The translations under genes were made by a program, and so were the position numbers. The notes under the pieces were generated by a model, which saw only the letters and a program-made list of their open reading frames with translations, was not told the DNA's origin and ran no database searches. Source: Salinicoccus halodurans (GTDB lineage: Bacteria; Bacillota; Bacilli; Staphylococcales; Salinicoccaceae). Taken from it: 64,000 nucleotides of DNA. The stretch covers positions 395,752 to 459,751 of the forward strand of contig NZ_FOTB01000002.1 of NCBI RefSeq assembly GCF_900114445.1, written 5' to 3'. This document shows, piece after piece, positions 28,981 through 42,932 of the stretch (positions are counted from its first letter, which is position 1; each line of letters opens with the position of its first letter).

Positions 28981-29409
28981 ATGAAAATAGTCATTGCTTC
29001 GGATCATGGTGGTGTAAATCTCAAAAGGGCAGTTGTTCAGGAACTGACAGAAAAGGGGATGGACGTCACGGATTACGGTCCGGATTCCGATGAGTCTGTG
29101 GACTATCCGGATTACGCAAAGCCGGTATCACAAAAAGTTGCAGATGGCGAATTTGACCGGGGGATCCTGATCTGCGGTACGGGTATAGGGATGAGCATTA
29201 CCGCGAATAAAGTAAAAGGTATCCGTTGCTCTCTGGTACACGACAGCTTCTCGGCAAAAGCAACAAGACAGCATAACAACTCGAATATGCTGGCCATGGG
29301 GGAGAGAGTGATCGGCTCCGGGCTGGCAAATGATATTGTCGATATTTGGCTGAATACTGAATATGAAGGTGGCAGACATGAGCGAAGAGTTTGCAAGATT
29401 GAAGAATGA
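28981..29409 (+). CDS. rpiB: Ribose-5-phosphate isomerase B
   Basis: 142 residues of the RpiB/LacAB family: MKIVIASDHGGVNLK, the catalytic Cys region GILICGTGIGMSITANK, and TRQHNNSNMLAMGERV. It interconverts ribose 5-phosphate and ribulose 5-phosphate. GAGGTG precedes ATG 28981. Its 3' end overlaps the ywlG-like gene by 32 nt, and glyA follows. Confidence 0.95.
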   Translation: MKIVIASDHGGVNLKRAVVQELTEKGMDVTDYGPDSDESVDYPDYAKPVSQKVADGEFDRGILICGTGIGMSITANKVKGIRCSLVHDSFSAKATRQHNNSNMLAMGERVIGSGLANDIVDIWLNTEYEGGRHERRVCKIEE

Positions 29410-29923
29410 TATCGATGCTTTGATTGAAAATCTCACAGATGCAGATTTTTTTGTTCCGGGTGAGGATATAGTCATCGGATGTTCAACATCTGAAGTGATT
29501 GGTCATCATATCGGGAAACAAAGTTCGATGGAAGTTGCCGAAGTGATATTTGAGACATTTAGCGAAATGGCAGAAAAATTTGATGTCAACATTATGTTCC
29601 AAGGGTGCGAACATATCAACCGTGCCGTAACCATGGAACAGAAAGTTGCAAAAAAGCGTGGTTATGAGATTGTAAATGTTGTGCCTCACCGGGGAGCCGG
29701 AGGCAGTCTGAGCGAGTACGCCTATCAACACCTCGGGGAACCGGTGGTCGTTGAGCACGTCACGGCAGACCGCGGCATCGACATAGGACAGACATTGATT
29801 GGTATGCATGTGCGTCATGTCGCAGTTCCGTTCAGAACGGAACAGAAGACGGTGGGACGCGCAAATGTAACGATAGCATTTTCCAGACCGAAATTAATCG
29901 GTGGCCCTCGTGCTCACTATTAA
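29378..29923 (+). CDS. ywlG: YwlG family (DUF436/TIGR01440) protein
   Basis: About 181 residues matching the YwlG family, an uncharacterised but widely conserved protein located before glyA in Firmicutes. Notable segments are IVIGCSTSEVIGHHIGK, FQGCEHINRA and the basic PHRGAGGSLSEYAY. Two cysteines and several His residues are conserved in the family, but no activity is established. ATG 29378 is preferred because GAAGGTGG precedes it; the gene overlaps rpiB by 32 nt. Confidence 0.9.
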   Translation: MSEEFARLKNDIDALIENLTDADFFVPGEDIVIGCSTSEVIGHHIGKQSSMEVAEVIFETFSEMAEKFDVNIMFQGCEHINRAVTMEQKVAKKRGYEIVNVVPHRGAGGSLSEYAYQHLGEPVVVEHVTADRGIDIGQTLIGMHVRHVAVPFRTEQKTVGRANVTIAFSRPKLIGGPRAHY

Positions 29924-29947
29924 TAATATATTTCAAGGAGAGAGAAT

Positions 29948-31183
29948 ATGTCACATATCGAGTCACAAGACCCAAAACTTTTTGAAGCAATGGAAGCAGA
30001 GTTTGATCGTCAAAACAATAATATTGAATTAATCGCATCTGAGAACTTTGTATCAAAGGCTGTTTTCGAAGCGCAAGGTTCAACATTGACTAACAAATAT
30101 GCAGAAGGCTACCCACATAAACGCTACTATGGCGGATGTGAACACGTGGATGTAGTAGAAGACCTCGCACGTGAACGTGCAAAAGAGCTTTTTGGAGCAG
30201 ACCATGCCAATGTGCAGCCGCATTCTGGTTCGCAGGCCAACATGGCTGTTTACTTTTCAGTGCTTGAGCCGGGGGATACAGTACTCGGTATGAACTTGAA
30301 CCACGGAGGACATCTGACACACGGCAGCCCGGTCAACTTCAGCGGTAAACTCTTCAATTTCGTTGATTACGGAGTGAAAGAAAAAGATGAGCAGATCGAT
30401 TACGAGGATGTTCTTGCAAAAGCAAAAGAACATAAGCCTAAAATGATCGTCGCAGGTGCGAGTGCGTATTCGACAGCAATCGATTTCAGCAAGTTCCGTG
30501 AAATCGCAGATGAGGTCGGTGCCTATCTGATGGTGGACATGGCGCATATCGCCGGGCTTATTGCTGCAGGCTTGCATCCGAATCCGGTGCCACATGCAGA
30601 TTTCGTTACATCTACAACGCATAAGACGTTAAGAGGTCCCCGCGGCGGCCTGATCCTTACCAAGGATGAGCATGCGAAGAAAATTGATAAGAATATTTTC
30701 CCGGGAATCCAGGGCGGCCCACTGATGCATGTCATTGCAGCGAAAGCTGTAGCATTCGGTGAAGCATTGAACCCTGAATTCAAGATTTATCAGGAGCAGG
30801 TCATCAAAAATGCCAAGTCACTTGCTGAGAGACTGACGGAAAAAGGACTCCGTGTCGTTTCAGGCGGTACGGATACGCATCTGTTGCTGGTTGATGTGAA
30901 GACTTTTGGTCTGACGGGAAAACAGGCAGAAGAAGCATTGGATGAAATCGGCATCACATGTAATAAAAATGCGATTCCATTCGATGAAGAATCACCATTT
31001 GTCACGAGTGGTATCCGTTTGGGCACACCCGCCATGACCACACGCGGTTTTAACGAAGATGATATGAGAGAAGTGGCGGATCTTATGGCAGAAGTGCTCA
31101 CAGCTGTGAAAAATGGTCAGGAGTTCGCTGAACTAAAAGACAGAGTGACTGCACTGACTGCAAAATACCCACTCTACCAATAA
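29948..31183 (+). CDS. glyA: Serine hydroxymethyltransferase
   Basis: 411 residues, family length. Landmarks: [36 protein letters not shown] and the PLP-lysine segment [15 protein letters not shown]. It transfers the serine hydroxymethyl group to tetrahydrofolate, feeding one-carbon metabolism and glycine synthesis in the cytosol. AAGGAGAG precedes ATG 29948. It is probably cotranscribed with rpiB-ywlG and followed by an unusual hairpin before upp. Confidence 0.97.
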   Translation: MSHIESQDPKLFEAMEAEFDRQNNNIELIASENFVSKAVFEAQGSTLTNKYAEGYPHKRYYGGCEHVDVVEDLARERAKELFGADHANVQPHSGSQANMAVYFSVLEPGDTVLGMNLNHGGHLTHGSPVNFSGKLFNFVDYGVKEKDEQIDYEDVLAKAKEHKPKMIVAGASAYSTAIDFSKFREIADEVGAYLMVDMAHIAGLIAAGLHPNPVPHADFVTSTTHKTLRGPRGGLILTKDEHAKKIDKNIFPGIQGGPLMHVIAAKAVAFGEALNPEFKIYQEQVIKNAKSLAERLTEKGLRVVSGGTDTHLLLVDVKTFGLTGKQAEEALDEIGITCNKNAIPFDEESPFVTSGIRLGTPAMTTRGFNEDDMREVADLMAEVLTAVKNGQEFAELKDRVTALTAKYPLYQ

Positions 31184-31190
31184 AAAAAGA

Positions 31191-31219
31191 TGCCGGAATA
31201 AGATGGGCTTATTCCGGCA
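31191..31219 (-). terminator. Perfect hairpin between glyA and upp, terminator-like only on the minus strand
   Basis: A 12-bp perfect stem (TGCCGGAATAAG with its complement, loop ATGGG). On the plus strand no U-run follows; on the minus strand the stem is followed by TCTTTTTTTA, a good terminator, although no minus-strand gene lies nearby. Confidence 0.65.
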
Positions 31220-31244
31220 CAATTGAGAAGACAGGAGGAACACT

Positions 31245-31874
31245 ATGTCCAAAGTGCAAGTAATGGACCATCCGTTGATTCAACACAAAATGAGTTATAT
31301 CCGTGATGAGAAGACATCGACGAAAGAATTCAGGGAACTGGTCGATGAAGTCGGAATGCTGATGGCATATGAAGTGACGCGGGATCTATCTCTGGAAGAT
31401 GTTGAAGTGGATACACCGGTTCAGAAGACAACGGCAAAAAGATTGAGCGGTAAAAAATTGGGGATTGTGCCCATACTCCGTGCCGGTCTGGGAATGCAGG
31501 AGGGTATACTTAAACTGATCCCTTCAGCCCGGGTGGGACATATCGGACTATATCGTGATCCTGACACACTGGAAGCGATTGAATATTACGCAAAATTCCC
31601 GGGAGATATTGAAGAAAGAGACATTTTTGTCATCGACCCGATGCTTGCCACAGGGGCATCTGCAGTAGAGGCAATTACGGCAGTGAAAAAACGAGGTGCC
31701 ACCAAGATCAGGTTTATCTGCCTGATTGCAGCACCTGAAGGCGTGGAAATATTAAAAGAGGCGCATCCTGAGGTAGATATCTACATCGCAGCGCTGGATG
31801 AAAAATTGAATGATAAAAGTTACATCGTCCCGGGTCTTGGGGATGCCGGAGACAGACTCTTCGGAACAAAATAG
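31245..31874 (+). CDS. upp: Uracil phosphoribosyltransferase
   Basis: 209 residues with the PRPP-binding loop [17 protein letters not shown] and the uracil-binding C-terminus [16 protein letters not shown]. It salvages uracil to UMP using PRPP. ACAGGAGG precedes ATG 31245. It lies between glyA and mnaA as in staphylococci. Confidence 0.97.
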   Translation: MSKVQVMDHPLIQHKMSYIRDEKTSTKEFRELVDEVGMLMAYEVTRDLSLEDVEVDTPVQKTTAKRLSGKKLGIVPILRAGLGMQEGILKLIPSARVGHIGLYRDPDTLEAIEYYAKFPGDIEERDIFVIDPMLATGASAVEAITAVKKRGATKIRFICLIAAPEGVEILKEAHPEVDIYIAALDEKLNDKSYIVPGLGDAGDRLFGTK

Positions 31875-31894
31875 AATCAACAAGGAGAAAAAGA

Positions 31895-33028
31895 ATGAAG
31901 AAAATCATGACAATTTTTGGTACACGCCCAGAAGCCATCAAAATGGCACCGCTTGTACTGGAACTTAAGAAGGACCCGGAGCTTGAGCCGATTGTAGTGG
32001 TTACAGCCCAACACAGGGAAATGCTGGACCAGGTTCTGGAAATTTTCGGAATCACACCTGATTTCGATCTTAACATCATGAAACAGGGGCAGACGCTTTC
32101 TGAAGTGACGGGCAGAGTGATCGAAGGATTGGAGACTGTCATCAAAGAAGCCGAGCCGGATATGATTCTTGTCCATGGGGATACGACGACTACTTTCGCT
32201 GGCAGTCTTGCAGCGTTTTATAATGAGGTGGATATCGGTCATGTTGAAGCGGGACTGAGAACGAACAACAAATATTCACCTTTTCCTGAAGAAATGAACC
32301 GTCAGATGACAGGTGTACTCGCGGATCTTCATTTCTCTCCGACAGATCAGTCAAAAACAAACCTGCTCAAAGAGAATAAGGACGATACGTATATCTCTGT
32401 TACAGGAAATACTGCAATCGATGCACTTAAGACAACAGTGAATGAAAACTATGAAAGTGAAATCATCGAGAAACATAAAGATAATAAAGTTATTCTGCTG
32501 ACTGCACACAGGCGTGAAAATATCGGTATGCCGATGGAAAACATTTTCAGTGCCGTACGGGAAATTGTAGAAGAGTTCGAAGATGTCACAGTAGTCTATC
32601 CAATTCACAAAAATCCTAAAGTCCGTGAAATTGCAGACAAATATCTATCTGATCATGATCGTATTGAAATCATCGAGCCATTGGATGTATTTGATTTCCA
32701 CAACTTCGCGGCAAAAAGCCACATCATTCTGACTGACTCCGGGGGTGTGCAGGAAGAAGCGCCATCCCTTGGCAAACCGGTATTGGTGCTGAGAGATACG
32801 ACAGAGCGTCCTGAAGGTGTGGAAGCAGGGACACTTAAGCTGGCAGGCATTCAGAAAGAGAACATTTATAATTTGACGAAACAGCTGCTTACAGATAATG
32901 CGATGTATGAAAAAATGGCATCTGCACCCAATCCTTACGGTGACGGACAGGCATCTGAGCGTATTTGTGAAAATATAAAATATTATTACGAATTACTGGA
33001 TGCGAAACCGGAAAGTTTCAGAGTGTGA
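31895..33028 (+). CDS. mnaA: UDP-N-acetylglucosamine 2-epimerase
   Basis: 377 residues, non-hydrolysing epimerase: IFGTRPEAIKMAPL at the N-terminus, VHGDTTTTFAGSLAAF, HVEAGLRT and the C-terminal TDSGGVQEEAPSLGKP substrate loop. It converts UDP-GlcNAc to UDP-ManNAc, needed for wall teichoic acid linkage units and some capsules. AAGGAG precedes ATG 31895, 20 bp after upp. It is the last gene before the ATP synthase promoter. Confidence 0.95.
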   Translation: MKKIMTIFGTRPEAIKMAPLVLELKKDPELEPIVVVTAQHREMLDQVLEIFGITPDFDLNIMKQGQTLSEVTGRVIEGLETVIKEAEPDMILVHGDTTTTFAGSLAAFYNEVDIGHVEAGLRTNNKYSPFPEEMNRQMTGVLADLHFSPTDQSKTNLLKENKDDTYISVTGNTAIDALKTTVNENYESEIIEKHKDNKVILLTAHRRENIGMPMENIFSAVREIVEEFEDVTVVYPIHKNPKVREIADKYLSDHDRIEIIEPLDVFDFHNFAAKSHIILTDSGGVQEEAPSLGKPVLVLRDTTERPEGVEAGTLKLAGIQKENIYNLTKQLLTDNAMYEKMASAPNPYGDGQASERICENIKYYYELLDAKPESFRV

Positions 33029-33032
33029 AAAA

Positions 33033-33094
33033 TATGTCAATAATATGTCGGGAGCACTGTCATAACAAATATTTTCGTACATATTATTGACATA
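33033..33094. repeat. Perfect 16-bp inverted repeat overlapping the atp promoter
   Basis: TATGTCAATAATATGT (33033-33048) is the exact reverse complement of 33079-33094, with a 30-nt loop. The right arm contains the -35 TTGACA of the atp promoter; the left arm starts 4 bp after mnaA. It could be a cruciform/operator or, on the minus strand where TTTTT follows, a terminator. Confidence 0.85.
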
Positions 33095-33115
33095 AAAAAA
33101 GCACTCCTATATCAT
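33087..33115 (+). promoter_or_regulatory. Promoter of the ATP synthase operon
   Basis: Perfect -35 TTGACA (33087-33092), 17-bp spacer and -10 TATCAT (33110-33115). The leader carries two small hairpins: ATTAC-AAGA-GTAAT and ACGGTT...AACCGT (33131-33151). Confidence 0.85.
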
Positions 33116-33169
33116 TACAAGAGTAATGTAACGGTTTCCAGACATAACCGTAAAACACACTAGGAGACA

Positions 33170-34280
<1,111 letters not shown>

Positions 34281-34315
34281 TATATAATTTATAAATATCA
34301 TTCAAAAAATATTAG

Positions 34316-34549
<234 letters not shown>

Positions 34550-34563
34550 GAAACGTTACATTT

Positions 34564-34600
34564 GGCGAAGTCTTCTATCAAAGATTTCGCCCTCTTATTA
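34564..34600 (+). other. Intercistronic hairpin between atpE and atpF
   Basis: An 11-bp stem with one G-U pair (GGCGAAGTCTT with AAGATTTCGCC, loop of 6) followed by a mixed T-rich tract. It may partly terminate, or protect, the atpE portion of the message, in line with the high copy number of subunit c. Confidence 0.7.
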
Positions 34601-34649
34601 TGTCGACTATGAATAAAGAATGAAACTCTCGTGAAAGGAGTGTACATAC

Positions 34650-35165
34650 GTGGAATTTCTTATTTTAGGAGCTGCGGATACAATTCCGACAGCCATTGGA
34701 AGCAGTTTAGTGCAATTGGTTACTTTCCTGGTTCTTCTCGGAGCACTTTCCTACTTTGTGTGGAAACCACTTAAAAAAGTGATGGATGAAAGAGAGAATC
34801 TGATCCACTCAGAGATTGATGATGCTGAACAGCGTAAAGCTGAAGCTGTACGTCTTAAAGAAGAGAATGAAGCAGTATTGAAAGATACACAGGCTGAAAT
34901 CTCCTCTATGATGGACAACGCAAAGCAGCAGGCGAAGAAAGAACAAGAAGATATTATTCACGATGCCAATACGCGTGCAAATCAAATGATGAAAGACGCT
35001 AAAGTTGACATCGAAAGAGAAAAAGAAAAAGCAATACGTGATATCAACAGTCAGGTGTCGGAAATTTCCGTTCTGATTGCAGAGAAAATGATTTCCAAAG
35101 AAATCAATCAAGAGGACCAAAAAGAATTGGTTTCAAGGTACTTGCAGGAAGCAGGGGATAAATAA
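34650..35165 (+). CDS. atpF: F-type ATP synthase subunit b
   Basis: 171 residues: one N-terminal membrane helix ([18 protein letters not shown]) then a long, highly charged helix that forms the peripheral stalk. GTG 34650 follows AAAGGAG. Its stop overlaps the atpH start by 1 nt (TAATG). Confidence 0.95.
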   Translation: MEFLILGAADTIPTAIGSSLVQLVTFLVLLGALSYFVWKPLKKVMDERENLIHSEIDDAEQRKAEAVRLKEENEAVLKDTQAEISSMMDNAKQQAKKEQEDIIHDANTRANQMMKDAKVDIEREKEKAIRDINSQVSEISVLIAEKMISKEINQEDQKELVSRYLQEAGDK

Positions 35166-35707
35166 TGGCGAGTTCAGCACAGAAATATTCCCAGGCGCTT
35201 TACAGCAGTGTCTCTGAGAACGGTCAGCTTGATGAAGTGAAAACTGATTTTGATGAAGTGATGAAAGCTGTAAGGGAAGTGACGGATTTCTCTGATTTCA
35301 TGGTGAATCCTGCAATTGCTAAAGACAAGCGTAAAGAAACTGTGGAACATGCATTCAAAGATGTCGTGAAACCACTTTATAATATGCTTTTGATCATGGC
35401 TGACAGGAATCTTTTATCTGAAATTGAATCCGTCTATACACACTTCATCAAGGCATATAACGTGCATTACAATCAGGAGCATGTTGTGATCGAATCAGTA
35501 TATGAACTTTCTGATGAAGAGATTGATTCCATCGGAAAAGTATTCATTCAAAAAACTGGTCTTTCCAAACTGCTCATCGAAAATATAGTGAACGAAGAAT
35601 TGATTGGCGGCATCAGGGTCTTTATTGGAACCAAAGTCTATGACGGTTCCCTGCGTGGACAGCTTGCCGATTTGAAAAATCAATTCAGAGAACGGACTAT
35701 CAGTTAA
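35165..35707 (+). CDS. atpH: F-type ATP synthase subunit delta
   Basis: 180 residues. The N-terminal helical bundle (KYSQALYSSVSENGQ) and the C-terminal GGIRVFIGTKVYDGSLRGQL segment are typical of OSCP/delta, which ties the b-stalk to the alpha3-beta3 head. Translationally coupled to atpF. Confidence 0.95.
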   Translation: MASSAQKYSQALYSSVSENGQLDEVKTDFDEVMKAVREVTDFSDFMVNPAIAKDKRKETVEHAFKDVVKPLYNMLLIMADRNLLSEIESVYTHFIKAYNVHYNQEHVVIESVYELSDEEIDSIGKVFIQKTGLSKLLIENIVNEELIGGIRVFIGTKVYDGSLRGQLADLKNQFRERTIS

Positions 35708-35718
35708 TTAAGGAGTGA

Positions 35719-37233
<1,515 letters not shown>

Positions 37234-37253
37234 TGAAGATGAATAATTATTAA

Positions 37254-38141
<888 letters not shown>

Positions 38142-38151
38142 ACAAGAATGA

Positions 38152-39579
<1,428 letters not shown>

Positions 39580-39597
39580 AATCGGGAGGGTTAGCAA

Positions 39598-40008
39598 ATG
39601 AATAAAATTGCACTGGATGTAGTAACACCTGACGGTTCTGTCTATTTTCAAGAGAACTGTGAAATTATCATACTCCAGACCAAACAAGGTGAGCTCGGTG
39701 TCATGGCCGGCCACGTCCCGACAGTAGCTGCACTCAAAATCGGAGGCCTCCGCGCAAAAATCGATGGGCGCTTTGAGTATTTTGCAGTGACAGACGGTTT
39801 CGTTGAAATCCGTCCTGAAAAAGTGACTGTACTTGTTCAGGCTGGTGAGTCTGCCGGTGAGATTGATACTGAACGGGCTGCTGCAGCAAAAGAACGTGCG
39901 GAAGCACTTCTGCAGCAGGAACGTGATGAGAAGATCGACAGATTCCGTGCGGAACTTGCTTTACAGCGGGCGATCAATAGAATAGATGTAGCTAAACATA
40001 GTTCATAA
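39598..40008 (+). CDS. atpC: F-type ATP synthase subunit epsilon
   Basis: 136 residues: N-terminal beta barrel (TKQGELGVMAGHVPTVAALK) and C-terminal helical hairpin that can inhibit ATPase activity. Last gene of the atp operon, followed by a strong terminator. Confidence 0.96.
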   Translation: MNKIALDVVTPDGSVYFQENCEIIILQTKQGELGVMAGHVPTVAALKIGGLRAKIDGRFEYFAVTDGFVEIRPEKVTVLVQAGESAGEIDTERAAAAKERAEALLQQERDEKIDRFRAELALQRAINRIDVAKHSS

Positions 40009-40011
40009 ATC

Positions 40012-40039
40012 ACCCAGGCGGGAGCCTGGGTTTTTTTTT
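40012..40039 (+). terminator. Terminator of the atp operon
   Basis: An 8-bp GC-rich stem (ACCCAGGC with GCCTGGGT, loop GGGA) followed by nine T. The next gene's ribosome site begins right after the U-run, so its expression may rely on read-through. Confidence 0.92.
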
Positions 40040-40051
40040 AAGGTGGTAAAA

Positions 40052-40282
40052 ATGTTAATTTCACAACTTGCTTTCATACACATTGTACTTCATATTTTCT
40101 GTGTTATTTTTGCATTCTGGGTAATCGGGTCACTTAATGTGGATAGCTGGTTCCGAAAAGGCGATACAGGACGGATCCGTCTTTTCTTCATATTGCTCGC
40201 TATACTTTTAGGAAGTGCACTGAGCAATTTCATCATGGATTTTTTCCGTCTGGTTCAGGAAGCTTCATTGATGTTTGGCTAA
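40052..40282 (+). CDS. DUF1146 membrane protein (YwzB-like)
   Basis: 76 residues with two membrane helices (HIVLHIFCVIFAFWVIG and LFFILLAILLGSALSNF) separated by a short charged loop containing DSWFRKGDTGRIR. This family sits between the atp operon and murA in Bacillus and staphylococci; its function is unknown. ATG 40052 is preferred, 6-7 nt after AAGGTGG. Confidence 0.88.
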   Translation: MLISQLAFIHIVLHIFCVIFAFWVIGSLNVDSWFRKGDTGRIRLFFILLAILLGSALSNFIMDFFRLVQEASLMFG

Positions 40283-40286
40283 ATGC

Positions 40287-40316
40287 TTTACAAACATGTT
40301 TATACATCTTTAAAAT
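40287..40316 (+). promoter_or_regulatory. Promoter of murA
   Basis: -35 TTTACA (40287-40292), 18-bp spacer and -10 TAAAAT (40311-40316). Confidence 0.65.
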
Positions 40317-40367
40317 AGTGAATAGTGTATTGTGAAAATGTGATTTAAAAAGTATGGAGTGAGAGAT

Positions 40368-41663
40368 ATGGAATCTATAATTGTAAAGGGTGGAACCAGA
40401 TTGTCTGGTTCCGTGAAAATAGAAGGATCGAAAAACGCAGTGCTGCCTGTAATGACGGCATCTTTGCTTGCAGAGAAGGGCGTATCAACATTAAATAACG
40501 TACCGTTATTATCAGATGTGGATAATCTGAGCAATCTGCTGAAATATCTGGGAGCCGATGTGAACCGTTCAGACGGTTCAGTGCGGGTCGATGCAACCGG
40601 AAAGCTGGACTGTAATGCACCATTCGATCTTGTGAGCAAAATGCGTGCGAGCATGCTTGTAATGGGTCCAATGCTTGCAAGGTACGGCTATTGCAATGTG
40701 GCAATGCCGGGCGGCTGTGCAATTGGTTCGAGACCGGTCGAACAGCATATCAAAGGCCTTGAAAAAATGGGCGTAACATTCAGGACGGTGGACGGCAGTT
40801 TTGAAGGTACGGCAGACGGAAGACTGCAGGGTGCGAAAGTTTATCTGGATTTTCCAAGCGTCGGTGCTACCCAGAACTTGATAATGGCAGCAAGTCTGGC
40901 AGAAGGCACAACACACCTGGAGAATGTGGCTCGGGAACCTGAAATCGAGGATCTGGCCAACTATATCAACGCGATGGGCGGCAATGTCAAAGGTGCCGGT
41001 ACGGGCCACATTACCATAGAAGGTGTCGAAAGTCTGCAGGGGACTGAGCATACTGTCATCCCCGATCGTATTGAAGCGGGGACATTCATGATTGCAGGTG
41101 CAATCACAAAGAGCGAAATCGTTCTTGAAAATGTAATGACTGACCATCTGACAGCGCTGATTTCAAAATTGGAAGAGACCGGAGTGCGTATTGTTCCTGA
41201 AGACGGGAAAAATGTCCGTGTGATCCCTCCGGAGCAATTGAAAGCCATTCAGGTGAAAACAATGCCCCATCCAGGCTTCCCAACTGATATGCAAAGTCAG
41301 ATGATGGCACTGCTGACGACAATAGATGGAGTAAGCATCATCACTGAGACGATTTTTGAAAACAGGTTCATGCATGTGGAGGAATTTTCAAACATGGGTG
41401 CAGACATAGATCTGCAGGAGAACCATGCAATCATCAAAGGCGTGAAAAAACTGCAGGGCGGCAGAGTGAAGGCCACAGATTTAAGAGCTGCAGCTGCTCT
41501 GATTCTTGCAGGTTTGGCAGCAGACGGTTATACTGTAGTTACTGAACTTAAGCATTTGGACCGCGGATATGTCGACTTCCATAAGAAGCTTGAAAAACTT
41601 GGAGCGGATATCGAACGGACAAGTGATGACACTGCACAAAGAAGTGCGGTAACACAGAAGTAA
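40368..41663 (+). CDS. murA: UDP-GlcNAc enolpyruvyltransferase 1 (MurA)
   Basis: 431 residues, the second MurA of the window. It has [15 protein letters not shown] (catalytic Lys/Asn), the fosfomycin-binding Cys in [15 protein letters not shown] and [12 protein letters not shown]. Same reaction as MurZ. Position between DUF1146 and fabZ matches the principal staphylococcal MurA. ATG 40368 follows GGAG; GTG 40359 is too close to it. epuA-like and fabZ genes follow closely. Confidence 0.95.
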   Translation: MESIIVKGGTRLSGSVKIEGSKNAVLPVMTASLLAEKGVSTLNNVPLLSDVDNLSNLLKYLGADVNRSDGSVRVDATGKLDCNAPFDLVSKMRASMLVMGPMLARYGYCNVAMPGGCAIGSRPVEQHIKGLEKMGVTFRTVDGSFEGTADGRLQGAKVYLDFPSVGATQNLIMAASLAEGTTHLENVAREPEIEDLANYINAMGGNVKGAGTGHITIEGVESLQGTEHTVIPDRIEAGTFMIAGAITKSEIVLENVMTDHLTALISKLEETGVRIVPEDGKNVRVIPPEQLKAIQVKTMPHPGFPTDMQSQMMALLTTIDGVSIITETIFENRFMHVEEFSNMGADIDLQENHAIIKGVKKLQGGRVKATDLRAAAALILAGLAADGYTVVTELKHLDRGYVDFHKKLEKLGADIERTSDDTAQRSAVTQK

Positions 41664-41675
41664 AGAGGTATCATT

Positions 41676-41864
41676 ATGGCGGAACAATCAAAAAAACTAG
41701 TCCACCGCAGATTTCCATTAATCGTAAGAATCCTTTTATTTGTCTATGTCGCTGTTATTATTTTCTTCGTCGGGCTAATGATCGGATTTGGAATATTGGA
41801 TAACCCTATAGAGGTATTTCGATTGGAAACATGGGAACACATCATCAATTTGACCAAGGAATGA
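41676..41864 (+). CDS. EpuA-like small membrane protein
   Basis: 62 residues: a basic cytosolic N-terminus (QSKKLVHRRFPLIVR), one membrane helix (ILLFVYVAVIIFFVGLMIGF) and a short outer tail. It matches the EpuA family that follows murA in many Firmicutes and is often mislabelled as RNA polymerase subunit beta. Function unknown. AGAGGTA precedes the ATG, 12 bp after murA. Confidence 0.85.
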   Translation: MAEQSKKLVHRRFPLIVRILLFVYVAVIIFFVGLMIGFGILDNPIEVFRLETWEHIINLTKE

Positions 41865-41871
41865 TAACTAA

Positions 41872-42318
41872 ATGCTGACTTATGACCAGATTAAAGCAAT
41901 CATCCCGCATCGTCCTCCATTCCTGCTTATAGATAGAGTGACGGATATTGAGCCGGGAGTAAAATGTACAGGCATTAAACAAGTTTCAGGAAACGAACCG
42001 TTTTTCCCGGGACATTTCCCTGAATATGCAGTTATGCCGGGTGTCCTCATTGTCGAGGCGCTGGCTCAGGTAGGAGCCGTGGCATTATTGCAGGAAGAGA
42101 AGTTCAAAGGAAAGCTGGCATTTTTTGCCGGAATTGATAAGTGTAAATTTAAAAAACAGGTTACACCCGGGGATACACTGGAGCTGACTGTAGAGATCAC
42201 TAAAATCAGGGGCCCAATCGGCAAAGGTGAAGCAGTTGCCACAGTTGACGGCGAAATTGCATGCAAATGTGAAATTACATTTGCCATACAGGATACAAAA
42301 ACATCCGATGATAATTAA
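41872..42318 (+). CDS. fabZ: 3-hydroxyacyl-ACP dehydratase FabZ
   Basis: 148 residues of the hot-dog fold. The catalytic His and Glu are in [21 protein letters not shown], and [12 protein letters not shown] is the N-terminal signature. It dehydrates 3-hydroxyacyl-ACP in fatty acid elongation. The last codons and stop lie in a palindromic terminator shared with the convergent ywpF gene, overlapping it by 4 bp. Confidence 0.96.
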   Translation: MLTYDQIKAIIPHRPPFLLIDRVTDIEPGVKCTGIKQVSGNEPFFPGHFPEYAVMPGVLIVEALAQVGAVALLQEEKFKGKLAFFAGIDKCKFKKQVTPGDTLELTVEITKIRGPIGKGEAVATVDGEIACKCEITFAIQDTKTSDDN

Positions 42319-42333
42319 TCATCGGATGTTTTT
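42297..42333. terminator. Bidirectional terminator containing both stop codons of fabZ and ywpF
   Basis: A 12-bp perfect stem (ACATCCGATGAT with ATCATCGGATGT, loop AATTA) flanked by A4 and T5. It encodes the C-termini of both convergent genes. Confidence 0.92.
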
Positions 42334-42740
42334 AATTCTGTTTTCGATTCCATCATCGCTGTAAATTCATTGAGAAGATCTTCCCCTTCGAAACCTTCAT
42401 CAATAAGCTGTGCAAGCAGGTCTTCAGCATAGTTTGGATTCTGCGTAATGATATCTCCAATGAAAATTAAAGAAATGGCATTATCAATTTCATTCAACTC
42501 TTTGAAGACGCCTTTAAACCTGGCTGGTTCATTGGTCGGTCTCGTGATGGTGACAAGCAGATCGACATCGTGTTCAACGAATGGTTCGAGTATATCTTTA
42601 AAGTCAGGTGACGTGGAGATTTCCAGCAGCCATGAGTTTTCATTCATCTCTTTATTGATGATGATGCCGTCAATGAGATCCAGGATGATAAAGTTACCTT
42701 CATGTTCGAGTTTAACATCAACGATTTTAAAAGACTTCAT
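42315..42740 (-). CDS. YwpF family protein
   Basis: 141 residues matching the YwpF-like family found near fabZ and ssbB in Bacillus and staphylococci. It is acidic, soluble and helical at the end; no catalytic motif is visible. In staphylococci it is a conserved protein of unknown role. GAAAGGGG precedes ATG 42740. It is convergent with fabZ and divergent from ssb. Confidence 0.86.
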   Translation of the reverse strand: MKSFKIVDVKLEHEGNFIILDLIDGIIINKEMNENSWLLEISTSPDFKDILEPFVEHDVDLLVTITRPTNEPARFKGVFKELNEIDNAISLIFIGDIITQNPNYAEDLLAQLIDEGFEGEDLLNEFTAMMESKTELKTSDD

Positions 42741-42773
42741 ATTAATACCCCTTTCAAATTAAGATGCTTGAAA

Positions 42774-42811
42774 TAGCAGAATATATATAATTGCATGATA
42801 AACTTCTGCTA
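42774..42811. repeat. Inverted repeat in the ywpF-ssb gap
   Basis: TAGCAGAA (42774-42781) and TTCTGCTA (42804-42811), 22-nt spacer, between the divergent genes. It could be a shared operator; nothing further supports this. Confidence 0.4.
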
Positions 42812-42932
42812 TAAGTAAAAATAATTGCAGATACAGTCTAATTGTATAGAAATCACAGATAAAATCAAATATCCGTCGTTTGCAGAAAATTTAACAGCCC
42901 CTTATGTTGTATACAGGAAGGGGGGTGAGAAT

